A stretch of DNA of 64,000 nt from Streptomyces violaceorubidus. GTDB lineage: Bacteria > Actinomycetota > Actinomycetes > Streptomycetales > Streptomycetaceae. Below are positions 34,501 to 41,981 of this stretch, in pieces. The stretch spans positions 62,001 to 126,000 of the forward strand of contig NZ_JODM01000001.1 of NCBI RefSeq assembly GCF_000717995.1, given 5' to 3'. Below the pieces are notes generated by a model that saw nothing but the letters and a program-made list of their open reading frames with translations, was not told where the DNA came from and ran no database searches. The stretch's first letter is position 1; each line of letters begins with the position of its first letter. The position numbers and the translations under genes are program-made.

Positions 34501-36106
34501 CCGGCCCCTCGCGCAGCAGCCGTACGACGCCGGGCAGCGACCGCAATCGCCGCGAGCCGTCCCACACCACCACGATGTCCGGATCGGCGAAGCTGGTCCC
34601 CTGCGCGCCGCTGCCCTTCTGCTCGGCGGCCTTCTTGCGGGCGTCGAGGATCTGCGTCAGCTCGCCGATGCGGGCCCCGACGGTCTCGGCATCGGTGCCG
34701 ATGAGGACGTTGACGTCCTGGCCACCGGAGGGCCGGGCGTGCGGCAGCCACCTCACCCAGTCCCACTCGCTGCGCGCCGAGTTCTCGCTCAGCACGTAGA
34801 ACTGCACGTCCATCGGGCTGTGCAGCGCGGCGGTCTGCGCGACGGCCCACCGCCCCAGCGAGCGCGCCGAGTCCCCGGGCCCCGCGATGCCGACGACCCC
34901 GAGGCCGCGCAGCGACAGCGCGACGGGCGCGTCCTCGATCTTCCAGGTGACCTGGCGGCGGTGGTCGTCCTGCTCCGGGTCGTCGAGCACGACCTCGGAC
35001 GGCAGCCGCCCGGTCCCCACCCGCAGCAGCAGGTGATCACGGTCGGTCCGCCGCCGCTCCCACAGCCGGGTCCGCGGCCCGGTCCCGATGGACAGGACGA
35101 CCGCCGGGTCGGGAATGGCCTGCCGCCGGTCGTCCCGCTCGGCGACCAGCGCGTCCTGCGCGTCCTTCTCGATCCGCGCCTTCTGCTCCTCGTACTCCTT
35201 GACCTGCTTGGCATGGGACTTGCGCCCGTGCTTCTTGTCGTTGAAGTAGTTGGCGAACAGCAGGATCGGGCTGAGCCCCGCCATGATCAGGTAGTACCAG
35301 CGCCCGAACACCGCCACGGCGACCACGGCACCGACGAGCGGCGTCAACGCCATCAGCCAGGGCAGCGGCCGGGCCTCGTACTCGCGGGGCGGCGAGGGCA
35401 GCCGGAAGTTGGTCTGCCGCTCGGCCGGACGCAGCCGGGGCGGCCGGTTGTAGTCCAGGCCCACCCCGTCCTCGGACCACTTGAGCGCGGCGTTGGGCGG
35501 TGCGTAACGGGCCAGCTCCACCAGCGAGTTGCCGACCGCTATCTGCCCCCCGAGCGGCCAGTCGTCTCCCTCCCGGTCCTTGACGGACTCCCCGTCGAGG
35601 GTGACCGCGTCCTCGTCGGCATGCATGGTGACCTTGCAGGTCCCGTCCGTGGCGACGGCCAGGGTGAGGGCACGGGCGTCGACCTCGGCGTCCTCGATGC
35701 GGACGTAGGCGGCCGGACCGCTCCCGATGTCGTACTTCCCCACCCCGAGCCGGTGCACGAACCCGGCCCCCGGCCCGCCGACGACCCGCAACTCCACGAG
35801 CCCGGTGGGCTCGCCGGGCAGACATCCGGAGGGGTCCTGCAGACTGACGACCGCGCCCTCGCGCAACGGCGACCCGATGACCGTGGCGGACGGATCGACG
35901 GCGTACCCGTCCACGTAGACGAGCGGCGCACCGCCGGCCCCCGCCTGCCCCTGGTGCCCGATCGGAATGACCTGCGCGCCCGCGACCCCGACCTGCTTGG
36001 CCAACTCCTCGGCGATGTCCCCGACGGTGGACTCGGGATCCGCGTCGAGCACGACGTCGGCGGAGCCCCCGCCGTACGGATCGACGACGGTCAGAGTCAG
36101 TCGCAC
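31535..36106 (-). CDS. EccC/EssC-type type VII secretion ATPase with ubiquitin-like and FHA domains
   Basis: This 1523 aa protein begins with a ubiquitin-like fold (about 1-100: RLTLTVVDPYGGGSADVVL, ending LREGAVVSL) and an FHA-like domain (about 110-215). Two TM helices follow near 255-300, then three FtsK/SpoIIIE P-loop domains. Domain 1 (Walker A GTTGSGKS near 710, Walker B LLIVIDEF) is canonical. Domains 2 (GAPRSGRS near 1050) and 3 (GPAKSGRS near 1345) have Arg in place of the P-loop Lys and no DE Walker B, as in EccC modules that bind substrate tails. FHA+2TM+ATPase is the Firmicute EssC plan. GTG 36106 follows GGGGAGGA. Confidence 0.92.
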   Translation of the reverse strand: MRLTLTVVDPYGGGSADVVLDADPESTVGDIAEELAKQVGVAGAQVIPIGHQGQAGAGGAPLVYVDGYAVDPSATVIGSPLREGAVVSLQDPSGCLPGEPTGLVELRVVGGPGAGFVHRLGVGKYDIGSGPAAYVRIEDAEVDARALTLAVATDGTCKVTMHADEDAVTLDGESVKDREGDDWPLGGQIAVGNSLVELARYAPPNAALKWSEDGVGLDYNRPPRLRPAERQTNFRLPSPPREYEARPLPWLMALTPLVGAVVAVAVFGRWYYLIMAGLSPILLFANYFNDKKHGRKSHAKQVKEYEEQKARIEKDAQDALVAERDDRRQAIPDPAVVLSIGTGPRTRLWERRRTDRDHLLLRVGTGRLPSEVVLDDPEQDDHRRQVTWKIEDAPVALSLRGLGVVGIAGPGDSARSLGRWAVAQTAALHSPMDVQFYVLSENSARSEWDWVRWLPHARPSGGQDVNVLIGTDAETVGARIGELTQILDARKKAAEQKGSGAQGTSFADPDIVVVWDGSRRLRSLPGVVRLLREGPAVSMFAVCLDAEERFLPGECQAFVVAEPKAEENGRTDEQPQPARQVAGGFPSFQAWHTDSPAEPEQRARTEKLRLRVEEAGVERITDVRPDFVTPAWCLRLARSLSALRDISGETEDSALPGASRLLDVLQLEPPTADAIGARWRMGGQSTMAVIGESYDGPFGIDMRKDGPHGLIAGTTGSGKSELLQTIVAALAVANTPENMTFVLVDYKGGSAFKDCVKLPHTVGMVTDLDAHLVERALESLGAELKRREHILAAADAKDIEDYQDLVRRDPSHAPVPRLLIVIDEFASMVRDLPDFVTGLVNIAQRGRSLGIHLLLATQRPSGVVSPEIRANTNLRIALRVTDGGESSDVIDSPEAGHISKNTPGRAYVRLGHSSLVPFQSGRVGGRRPGAADPAALAPWVGPLGWEDLGRAALTKPKTESREDDEITDLKVLVDAVREANRTMGIPAQHSPWLPALDEKLLLDEIEVPALAGAAPGKLPPAPYGIEDLPSDQARRPVVVDFASFGHLMIGGAPRSGRSQVLRTIAGSLARTHSTADVHLYGIDCGNGALNALTRLPHCGAVVGRNQTERVVRLVNRLKGELSRRQDLLADAGFADIGEQRASVQEGERLPHIVVLLDRWEGWVPTLGEVDHGSLTDELQTMMREGASVGIHLVLTGDRTLLVGRIATLTEDKYGLRLADRSDFASLGIPSRKVPEEIPPGRAFRNEAGTETQFALLCEDTTGQGQAAAISAIGEAATARDADVPRSRRPFRVDSLPSRISFPEAWEMRDPEASRSKLWALVGIGGDEIVGFGPDLADGVPSFVIAGPAKSGRSTVLMNVAQSLLAQGTRLVVAAPRQSPVRQLDGVEGVLKVFTGDDIDEDEFEELIDGASPEEPIAVLVDDGEILEDCDAESQMKKIVSRGAERGLALVIAGDEEDVCSGFSGWQVDAKKARRGILLSPQESSSGDLIGLRVSRQMVGGQVTPGKGMLHLGDGELRTVVVPG

Positions 36107-36393
36107 GCTTGTCCTCCCCAGGCGAGCCCCTGCGGCCGCTTCCACACCACGGTTCACAGTCCAGGCGACGATATCCGCTGGGTGTCGCGGTCCGGCAACA
36201 GGGCGGTGACCGGTCGTTCCCGTTGGCAACGCAGGGATGTGACACCGGTGGCCTCACCCGTAAGCTGCTGCCTCAAGAGCGGACGATCACACCGGTCGTT
36301 ACATCCGACCGGGTCTGACCGGTGCGCCGGTTCGATCCGCAAACGAGGAGCCACGGGGGTTGGCCCTGCGGCGTTGTGAGAGGAAGCGGCTTC
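36107..36393. promoter_or_regulatory. Divergent regulatory region, secretion ATPase / WXG100 gene
   Basis: No gene is visible here. The decamer ACCGGTCGTT occurs twice (36209-36218 and 36291-36300), and further ACCGGT hexamers lie at about 36232 and 36319. They could be sites for a shared regulator of the two divergent genes. Confidence 0.4.
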
Positions 36394-36696
36394 ATGGCCA
36401 AAGACCTTGACATCACATATCAGGACATGCGGGATGCCGCCAAGCATGTCGTGAAGGAGAAGGAAAAGCTCCAGGAGAAGCTCGACGGCCTCCGCAAGTA
36501 CATCGCGAACCTGGTCGAGTCGGGCTACGTCACGAAGTCCTCCTCCAAGGCCTTCGACGACAACTTCGACGAGTTCACTCGCGGCGCCAAGGACACCCTC
36601 GACGGCCTCGACGGCATGGGCGACTACCTCACGACGGCCGCCGACAAGTTCGAGCAGATCGACGAGGAACTGGCGAAGCAGGCGCGGAGCAAGTGA
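36394..36696 (+). CDS. WXG100-like (ESAT-6 superfamily) protein lacking the WXG motif
   Basis: This 100 aa all-helical hairpin protein is rich in Lys/Glu/Asp (AKHVVKEKEKLQEKLDGLRKYIANL, turn, SSKAFDDNFDEF, GMGDYLTTAADKFEQIDEEL). At the turn the usual Trp-x-Gly is SGYVTKSSSKAF: size and the Ala-Phe after the turn are kept, but Trp and Gly are missing. Divergent placement from the secretion ATPase suggests a substrate or structural partner of it. GAGAGGAAG precedes the ATG. A 17-bp hairpin follows. Confidence 0.85.
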   Translation: MAKDLDITYQDMRDAAKHVVKEKEKLQEKLDGLRKYIANLVESGYVTKSSSKAFDDNFDEFTRGAKDTLDGLDGMGDYLTTAADKFEQIDEELAKQARSK

Positions 36697-36727
36697 CTCC
36701 TTGCCGGTAGGCGTGGGCGTTCCCACT

Positions 36728-36765
36728 CGGTGCGGCCCTCGGAACCCGTTCCGAGGGCCGCACCG
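36728..36765. terminator. Strong bidirectional terminator
   Basis: Perfect 17-bp stem (36728-36744 with 36749-36765) around CCCG, between the WXG100-like gene and the convergent 36783 gene. Confidence 0.85.
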
Positions 36766-36782
36766 CTGCCCGGCGTGCAGCC

Positions 36783-37499
36783 TCAGTCCTGGTCACCGAG
36801 GGGGTCGTGGAACGAGAGCGTCTGAAGAATGGTCGACATCAGCCGGTAGATCTCGCTCCAGTGGTCCATGGAGGGCGTGTTGAGAGTGAACACCGCGGTG
36901 TACGGACCTGTGGGAAAAGGGACGTGCACCTGGATCTGGCCGGTGAGGAGCTTCGTCTTCTCGTTCTCGGAGCCGGTCGTGACTCCTGGGTTGAGAGGGT
37001 ACTCACGCAGGGTGATGCAGGAGACCGCCGGGCCGCAGGGGAGATCGACCCAGATGGCGTCGTTGTACGGGTCGCCTGACAGACTCGCGAGTATGCCCTG
37101 GGCGACCACATCGGCGTCCGCCTCGGACTGGTCGGTCGGGATGATTCCCACGGTGAACGCGCAGTGGGCGACACCCTCGGCGGGGTCGTACCGCTTGCCT
37201 TCGTCCGCATCCGAGGCCGCGTCGTCCTCGGCGGTGGAGAAGAGCCCCATCGCGGCGTAGGAGAGGCCGGTGGATGCCATCAGCTCCCCTATGGCCGCGT
37301 AATAAGGGGCAGCGGATTCCCAGATGCGTTCGTCGCCGCGAGAGTAGAGGTTTCGCACCAGCGTCGACGCGCTCTCCACGCGTTCCTCAGGGGTGGCGTC
37401 CAGTGGGAGCGCGAAAAATCCCTCCGGGGCGATGAACCAGAAGGGCGGAAGAAAGTCCATGCCTGGTGCGGCGAGTGGTATGGCTATGTCAGACGTCAT
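36783..37499 (-). CDS. Secretion-island protein, SLxVP..TFRF family (copy 1)
   Basis: This 238 aa protein of unknown function is the last gene of the minus-strand island. Its layout matches the proteins at 40940 and 57592. A short N-terminal strand FWFIAPEGFFALPL is followed by a helix, a GLSYAAMGLF core strand and IQVHVPFPTGPYTAVFTLNTPS. The end, HWSEIYRLMSTILQTLSF, parallels EAFHDIFDAVTGTFRFV. There is no signal peptide or TM. Repeated occurrence beside each large WXG-type protein suggests a dedicated chaperone or immunity protein (inference). Confidence 0.75.
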   Translation of the reverse strand: MTSDIAIPLAAPGMDFLPPFWFIAPEGFFALPLDATPEERVESASTLVRNLYSRGDERIWESAAPYYAAIGELMASTGLSYAAMGLFSTAEDDAASDADEGKRYDPAEGVAHCAFTVGIIPTDQSEADADVVAQGILASLSGDPYNDAIWVDLPCGPAVSCITLREYPLNPGVTTGSENEKTKLLTGQIQVHVPFPTGPYTAVFTLNTPSMDHWSEIYRLMSTILQTLSFHDPLGDQD

Positions 37500-37552
37500 A
37501 GGAAAAGCTGTGCCGTTCTCGTCCAGTGCGGGGCACGAAGTGTGCTCCCTCG

Positions 37553-38467
37553 TCAGGTGAGGAAGTCGTCGGGATGATATTCCGTCAGGGCGAGTTGTTT
37601 ACCATCGGCATCCATAACCGTGGTTAGGTTGGAGTGCCCGAAAAATGCGTGGACTGTGCTGGGAGCCAGTACTTCGATACGAAAGCAACCGCATGCGTTC
37701 TGCTTGACGAGTGGCTCTTGGGCGTCTGGTGCCTGCGCTGACCTGAATCGCTCCGCGGTCTCCTGCTGAGCAGGTGTCAGAGAGTCCAAAGAGATAAAAT
37801 CAAGCGGCTCGGAGAGGTAGCGAGTGAGTCTCTCTCGTTTTACGCTGCTGACTCTGGTCCAGGATCCGTCCGTGAAAGTTATTTTTACGTCGTTTCCGGT
37901 TTTGAAGTCGCGCAACTCAACACTTCTGATCTCGGACCGCGAGATGTCCCACAGGAATTCGTCGTCGATAAGAGTGTCACGTCCCTTGACGTACGGAAAG
38001 CCGACGATCACCAATCGACGGTCCGTGACGACCGCATGCGTGCGGTAGTGGTCAGGAGATGACCGGGCCGGATCCAACTGCCACGGCAAGGTGCGAGCAG
38101 TGGTGCCCGGAGCAGCCCAGATGACCGGGAAGTCTTCGACCTCGTCCGCACGGTCGTGAGAGAAGTCCGCACCCGTCTTTCCGGACGGCCCGCCGACGCT
38201 GCCTCCTTGGGAGGACAGCGCTCCCCACGCCAGGGTGACCGCGGCGATGGCCGTGCCCTTGAGCGTGTTCAGCGCGGTCGCTTTCGGTGCCGACCGTGCC
38301 GTGTAGACCGGTCCTTCCGGCCAGCCGACCAATTGCCGCTGGATGTCGTTGCGTTCTGTGTCGCGGAACCAACGCTTTCCCCTGACACGCATCGCCGCAC
38401 CGGTGGCGAACGTGACGGGGGCGCGAGCGAGGAGTGTCTCACCTCGTGGGGGCAGCCAGAGAGTCAT
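37553..38467 (-). CDS. PH-like domain protein of the secretion island
   Basis: This 304 aa protein has one hydrophobic stretch (about residues 65-85). Its C-terminal half is rich in strands and resembles a bacterial PH-like domain: VVTDRRLVIVGFPYVKG, DISRSEIRSVELRDF and ITFTDGSWTRVSS, followed by a helix. The same pattern (LLVLTPDRVVL, IVFADGSWLTVIT) occurs in the 43764 protein. PH-like domains usually mediate membrane or protein contacts; the role here is unknown. Base composition is noticeably less GC-rich at 37550-38000 than in the neighbours. Confidence 0.72.
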   Translation of the reverse strand: MTLWLPPRGETLLARAPVTFATGAAMRVRGKRWFRDTERNDIQRQLVGWPEGPVYTARSAPKATALNTLKGTAIAAVTLAWGALSSQGGSVGGPSGKTGADFSHDRADEVEDFPVIWAAPGTTARTLPWQLDPARSSPDHYRTHAVVTDRRLVIVGFPYVKGRDTLIDDEFLWDISRSEIRSVELRDFKTGNDVKITFTDGSWTRVSSVKRERLTRYLSEPLDFISLDSLTPAQQETAERFRSAQAPDAQEPLVKQNACGCFRIEVLAPSTVHAFFGHSNLTTVMDADGKQLALTEYHPDDFLT

Positions 38468-38519
38468 AGGGGTTGTTCTCCCTTTACGGCGGGCATGTTG
38501 GTGGCGCGCTCCTCTGGAG

Positions 38520-39740
38520 TCAGTCGCCGGTCACATGCCCATAGATCTTCGGAGCGACCTTAAGGCCGGCATCCAGTGCCATCCCGGCGGCACTGAACGG
38601 GTTCAGATTCACACCTGGTATCAAGTTGGCGCCCTTGGTCCCGATCAATTGGCCCGGGTGGTAGCCGGCGTAGGAGAGACCGCCCATGCGCGACATCAGG
38701 CCGCTGGTCGAGTGAGCGACCTCGTAGACCTCGTCCGAGAAACCGCCGATCTTCACCAGACCGGCCTTGCCCAGGCCTCCTGTGATAGCGGCGGATTCCT
38801 TGCCGAAGGAGAGCAGGACGCGTGCCGTGCCGATCTCGGTGGCTTGGAATCCCTTACCGAGCCTGCTCGCGGTAGCGGTCGCCTTGCCGAGGCCGACGAC
38901 CTTCGCGCCCTTGCCGAGCATACCGATACCCGGCAGCAGTCCCACGGCGTCAAGACCGATTTGTGCCCAGCCCACGTCGGCGCCGGCGGCCTTGGCCACT
39001 CCGTGAGTCGCCAGTGACAGCCCGGCGCCGATGAGCGCCGCCGTGCCGAAGATCGCCGAGAGAGGCGGGAAGGGCAGGGTCACGATGGCCAGCATGCCCA
39101 GAACCGCCGTGATGTCGCTGAGCACGTCACCGATCGCCTTGATCAGGTCGGCGTGCTCCTTGAGCCAGTCGCCGGTGGCGTCCCAGGCGTCGGCGATGCC
39201 CTTGCCGAGCTTGTCCCAGAAACCGGGCTCGTTGGGGGCGATGTCGGCGGCCTTGTCCAGCTCCTTGCCGATGTTGCGAGCCGCTTCCCTGAAGCGTTCC
39301 TCCAGGTCGTGGACCTTCTGGATGACGCCGTCGACCGCACTGGACGCCTCGCCGAGCTCCTTGCTGCCCTTGCCGTCGGCCTTGGCCTCGGCGTCGGCCC
39401 TCGCATCGAGTTTGTCGCCGGCCGACTTCTCGAGCCGGTTCGCCTCGTCCTGGAACTCCTTCAGCTCGTTGGACCAGCGGTGCAACGCGCGTGAGGCCTT
39501 GTCGAAGGAATCGAAGCTCTTGCGGATGAGCGGGGTGACGTCCTGGCCGATGTACTCGGTGAACGCGATCGCGGTCTTGCCCTTCCAGGCGCCGCATTCG
39601 ATGCGCTCGAGTTCTCTCACCGCGGTGCCCAGGTCACTGGCCAGACCGCCGAGCTTCTTGGCGAGGTCGCGGGTGTCCTCGACGTCTCCGGGGGTGGGAT
39701 CCCAGCCTATGTTCGGGAACGCTGGACGCGTACCGGCCAC
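38520..39740 (-). CDS. Large WXG-helical putative type VII substrate (copy 1)
   Basis: This 406 aa protein has an N-terminal ~190-residue helical region beginning GWDPTPGDVEDTRDLAKKLGGLASDL, with GAWKGKTAIAF as a W-x-G turn and a heptad-rich ALHRWSNELKEFQDEANRLEK. A hydrophobic Ala/Gly-rich middle (about 205-265) and a Gly/Lys-rich tail follow. This is the architecture of LXG/WXG polymorphic substrates, although no known toxin domain is recognisable at the C-terminus. It lies 2 bases after the small WXG-like gene 39743, as LXG effectors lie next to their helical partners. Confidence 0.8.
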   Translation of the reverse strand: MAGTRPAFPNIGWDPTPGDVEDTRDLAKKLGGLASDLGTAVRELERIECGAWKGKTAIAFTEYIGQDVTPLIRKSFDSFDKASRALHRWSNELKEFQDEANRLEKSAGDKLDARADAEAKADGKGSKELGEASSAVDGVIQKVHDLEERFREAARNIGKELDKAADIAPNEPGFWDKLGKGIADAWDATGDWLKEHADLIKAIGDVLSDITAVLGMLAIVTLPFPPLSAIFGTAALIGAGLSLATHGVAKAAGADVGWAQIGLDAVGLLPGIGMLGKGAKVVGLGKATATASRLGKGFQATEIGTARVLLSFGKESAAITGGLGKAGLVKIGGFSDEVYEVAHSTSGLMSRMGGLSYAGYHPGQLIGTKGANLIPGVNLNPFSAAGMALDAGLKVAPKIYGHVTGD

Positions 39741-39742
39741 GT

Positions 39743-40048
39743 CTACTTCCCCTTCTTGGCCTTGGCGGCTTTGAGGGACTCGGCCAGCTCCAGGTCGAGG
39801 TCGCTGAACGTGTCACCGATGTGGTTGATCATCTTCACGGCGCCCTGCGTGTGCTTGCCCAGCTGCTTGATCCCGTAGCCCCACTCGTCCGCGAAGTCCT
39901 GGACGTCGTCGATGAGTTTCGGTTCACCGACAGCCGAGGCGTCGGCGCCGCGCAACGTCCGGCGCGTGGCTTCCATGCGGTCGCTGATGGTGGAGAACGT
40001 CTCCTTCAGGTGCTGGAAGATGGTGTCGTCGAGTGTCAGGTCGCTCAT
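39743..40048 (-). CDS. Small WXG100-like partner protein
   Basis: This 101 aa helical protein contains DEWGYGIKQLGKH, a W-x-x-G variant of the WXG turn. It is Lys/Ala-rich at the C-terminus (LKAAKAKKGK). It is encoded just upstream of the large WXG-type protein 38520 and is expected to form a helical complex with its N-terminal region for export. The 207 bases before it (40049-40255) hold no gene. Confidence 0.8.
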   Translation of the reverse strand: MSDLTLDDTIFQHLKETFSTISDRMEATRRTLRGADASAVGEPKLIDDVQDFADEWGYGIKQLGKHTQGAVKMINHIGDTFSDLDLELAESLKAAKAKKGK

Positions 40049-40255
40049 GCGGCGTTCGGGTCCCTCCGGGCGTTGGGGTCAAGCTCACTGACGGTATCGA
40101 TCAGTGGCCCGATCTCGCCACCGCGAACTGGTCAAGTGTCACCGTGCCGCACCGCAGGCCCAGGTCGGACTCCCTGCTCGGACGGCTTTCCCCGGCCTCT
40201 ACCCGAGGAGGTTCTTGTACAGCGTGCACCCGCTCGCTGCCCCCGGCGGCGTCGA

Positions 40256-40894
40256 TCAGTGAGCCGCCCCAGGAAGCTGCAGCGTACGCGCGAAATTGTC
40301 CAGGGGCACCATGGCCGCGGCGATCACTTCCGGATCGTCGTGATGTCCGCGGAGGACGACATCAGGGAGGCCGGGCGGCGTGTGCCAGTGGTACGACACC
40401 GAGGTCATCATGATGCTGCTGTCTGCGGGGTAGGAGCGGATGACCCGGACCCCGTCCTCGCCCAGGTGCGGAGAAGCGAACGGAATGCTGCCGGTTCGCT
40501 GTTGCCACTCGGGGATGGCCGGGTTCGGCACCGTGAGCGCGGTGAACCCCTCGCAGGAGGCCGCGTCACGAGCCTCGCAGCGTAGGCGGGTGGCGTGCAT
40601 GACCAGGGGCATGTAGGTCAGCGGAACGGGGTGGTAGATGAACGCCTCGTCGGCCTCCAGCTTGTCCCGGAGCGTGACGATCGTTTGTTCGTAGAAGCTC
40701 TTGTGGAACCGGCGAAGTTTCCGGGTGAGTTCGACGCCGTGCGCGGCGGCCAGATCGGTCAGAGTTGCATCCAGCCATTCCTTGAAGGTCTTCTTGTCCG
40801 TCTGGAGCCAGAGATAGCCCCAGAGGCCCTTATTCGCATCCGTATCGATATGAAGTGCACCGAGGTCGGCGCTCCACAGGGTGCCTTCAGACAT
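40256..40894 (-). CDS. Secretion-island hypothetical protein
   Basis: This 212 aa soluble protein has no signal peptide or TM. It starts LWSADLGALHIDTDANKGLWGYLWL, has a helical Lys-rich segment (about 30-75) and then alternating strands, including SSIMMTSVSYHWHTPPG. The size, central strands and C-terminal helix recall the SLxVP..TFRF family in the neighbouring genes, but I cannot show homology by eye. It is encoded between the 39743 and 40940 genes in the same direction. Confidence 0.7.
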   Translation of the reverse strand: MSEGTLWSADLGALHIDTDANKGLWGYLWLQTDKKTFKEWLDATLTDLAAAHGVELTRKLRRFHKSFYEQTIVTLRDKLEADEAFIYHPVPLTYMPLVMHATRLRCEARDAASCEGFTALTVPNPAIPEWQQRTGSIPFASPHLGEDGVRVIRSYPADSSIMMTSVSYHWHTPPGLPDVVLRGHHDDPEVIAAAMVPLDNFARTLQLPGAAH

Positions 40895-40939
40895 GAGCGG
40901 TCTCTTTCGTCGGGCGCGGTCGATGGGGTGGGGATGCCG

Positions 40940-41572
40940 TCATGCGTAGCTCCAGCGGAAAGTGCCCATCACGGCATCGAAAAGTTCCACGAGCGTGTCG
41001 TAAAAGGCGGGATCCGTGTCGGGCGCGATCAGTGCGCTGAAAGCGAAGGTGAGGTACCGGTCGGGAGCGCTGTCCGGGACCGGAACGAAGTACTCGACCC
41101 GGCGGTGAGCGACGTCGACGCCTTGGGCCACGTCGGCGGGTACCTCTCGCTCCGATCGCAGGGCTGCGGTGTCGTCGAGCGTCCGCGTCACGGCACCAGG
41201 AGTCACGGAGGCGAGCGCGGCCAGGACCGCTTCCGGGCCGCTGTCGGACCTGACCCGTGGAATTTCGATCGGCTCGGACGCCACGATCGAGACAGGCAAT
41301 GCGAAGCCGTGGAGGCGTTCGGTCGGGAGGTAGAGCGTCATTCCTCCCTTGGCGCTGGCCCGGCGGATGACCTTCTTCATTTCCTGATTGAGCTTCAACC
41401 GGGCCTTGGGAATGTCATCCTTGGGAAAGTCGACGGGCAACTGCGCCACGGCCTTACGGATGATGCGGTCCATCGCTTCCTGGGTCCCGGTGTGCAGCGG
41501 GATCACGTCCCAGCCGGGTGGCGGCACCAGATTGAAGCCGTTCGGGGTCCGAGGGTGCTCAGCGGTGGCCAT
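40940..41572 (-). CDS. Secretion-island protein, SLxVP..TFRF family (copy 2)
   Basis: This 210 aa protein starts NGFNLVPPPGWDVIPL and ends YDTLVELFDAVMGTFRWSYA, matching the ends of the 57592 protein (SLSVPESWWEF...FHDIFDAVTGTFRFV). The middle has GGMTLYLPTERLHGFALPVSIVAS, equivalent to GALYLGCMDENFDGVPLSATVTVSV. It is cytoplasmic by sequence. It overlaps the upstream 41559 gene by 14 bases and follows the large WXG protein 41982. Confidence 0.78.
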   Translation of the reverse strand: MATAEHPRTPNGFNLVPPPGWDVIPLHTGTQEAMDRIIRKAVAQLPVDFPKDDIPKARLKLNQEMKKVIRRASAKGGMTLYLPTERLHGFALPVSIVASEPIEIPRVRSDSGPEAVLAALASVTPGAVTRTLDDTAALRSEREVPADVAQGVDVAHRRVEYFVPVPDSAPDRYLTFAFSALIAPDTDPAFYDTLVELFDAVMGTFRWSYA

Positions 41573-41972
41573 GGTGCTCCCGCATCCCTTCCACTGCGTA
41601 GGCGACGCCGACGAAGAGAGCCCACGCTGGGGCGGCGATGATGCCCGGCCAGAAGCCGAGCATCAAAGAAGGCAGAAAGAAGCCGCTGCCCATGGCGAGG
41701 TCTCGGGTGAGGTAAGGTGGACGCCCCGCATGTCGAGGGTAATTCTTAAAGACCCAGACATAGTGGAGAAGGCAGCCGATGATCCCGGCTTCATAGACGT
41801 ACAGAACGTCGTCCCTCAGAAACTTCGGCACGAAGATCATGATTCCGATCACCGGAAACACCAAGGGCATTCCGATGAACAGCGTCAGCCTGAGCTGCCG
41901 GTTGGGGCCGGTACCGAGTCCCGTGCGAGCTGCTTCGGCTTCGGCGATGCGCTGCGCCGAGGACAGGTCCAT
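41559..41972 (-). CDS. Small polytopic membrane protein
   Basis: This 137 aa protein has three to four hydrophobic helices (about residues 28-48, 55-75 and 95-125) and an N-terminal amphipathic helix beginning MDLSSAQRIAEAEAARTGLG. It is squeezed between the large WXG protein (10 bases) and the 40940 protein (overlap), so it is probably part of the same operon. No family is recognised; a membrane immunity or export accessory role is only a guess. Confidence 0.72.
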   Translation of the reverse strand: MDLSSAQRIAEAEAARTGLGTGPNRQLRLTLFIGMPLVFPVIGIMIFVPKFLRDDVLYVYEAGIIGCLLHYVWVFKNYPRHAGRPPYLTRDLAMGSGFFLPSLMLGFWPGIIAAPAWALFVGVAYAVEGMREHHGHR

Positions 41973-41981
41973 GATCGTTCC

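Noticed and set aside
31577..36379. 1600-residue plus-strand frame opposite the secretion ATPase
   Set aside because: Shadow frame; the minus-strand protein has Walker motifs, TMs and an FHA-like domain.
36107..36393. Possible CRISPR-like or attachment-site repeats in the divergent region
   Set aside because: Repeats are only 10 bases, irregularly spaced and with no integrase or cas gene near.
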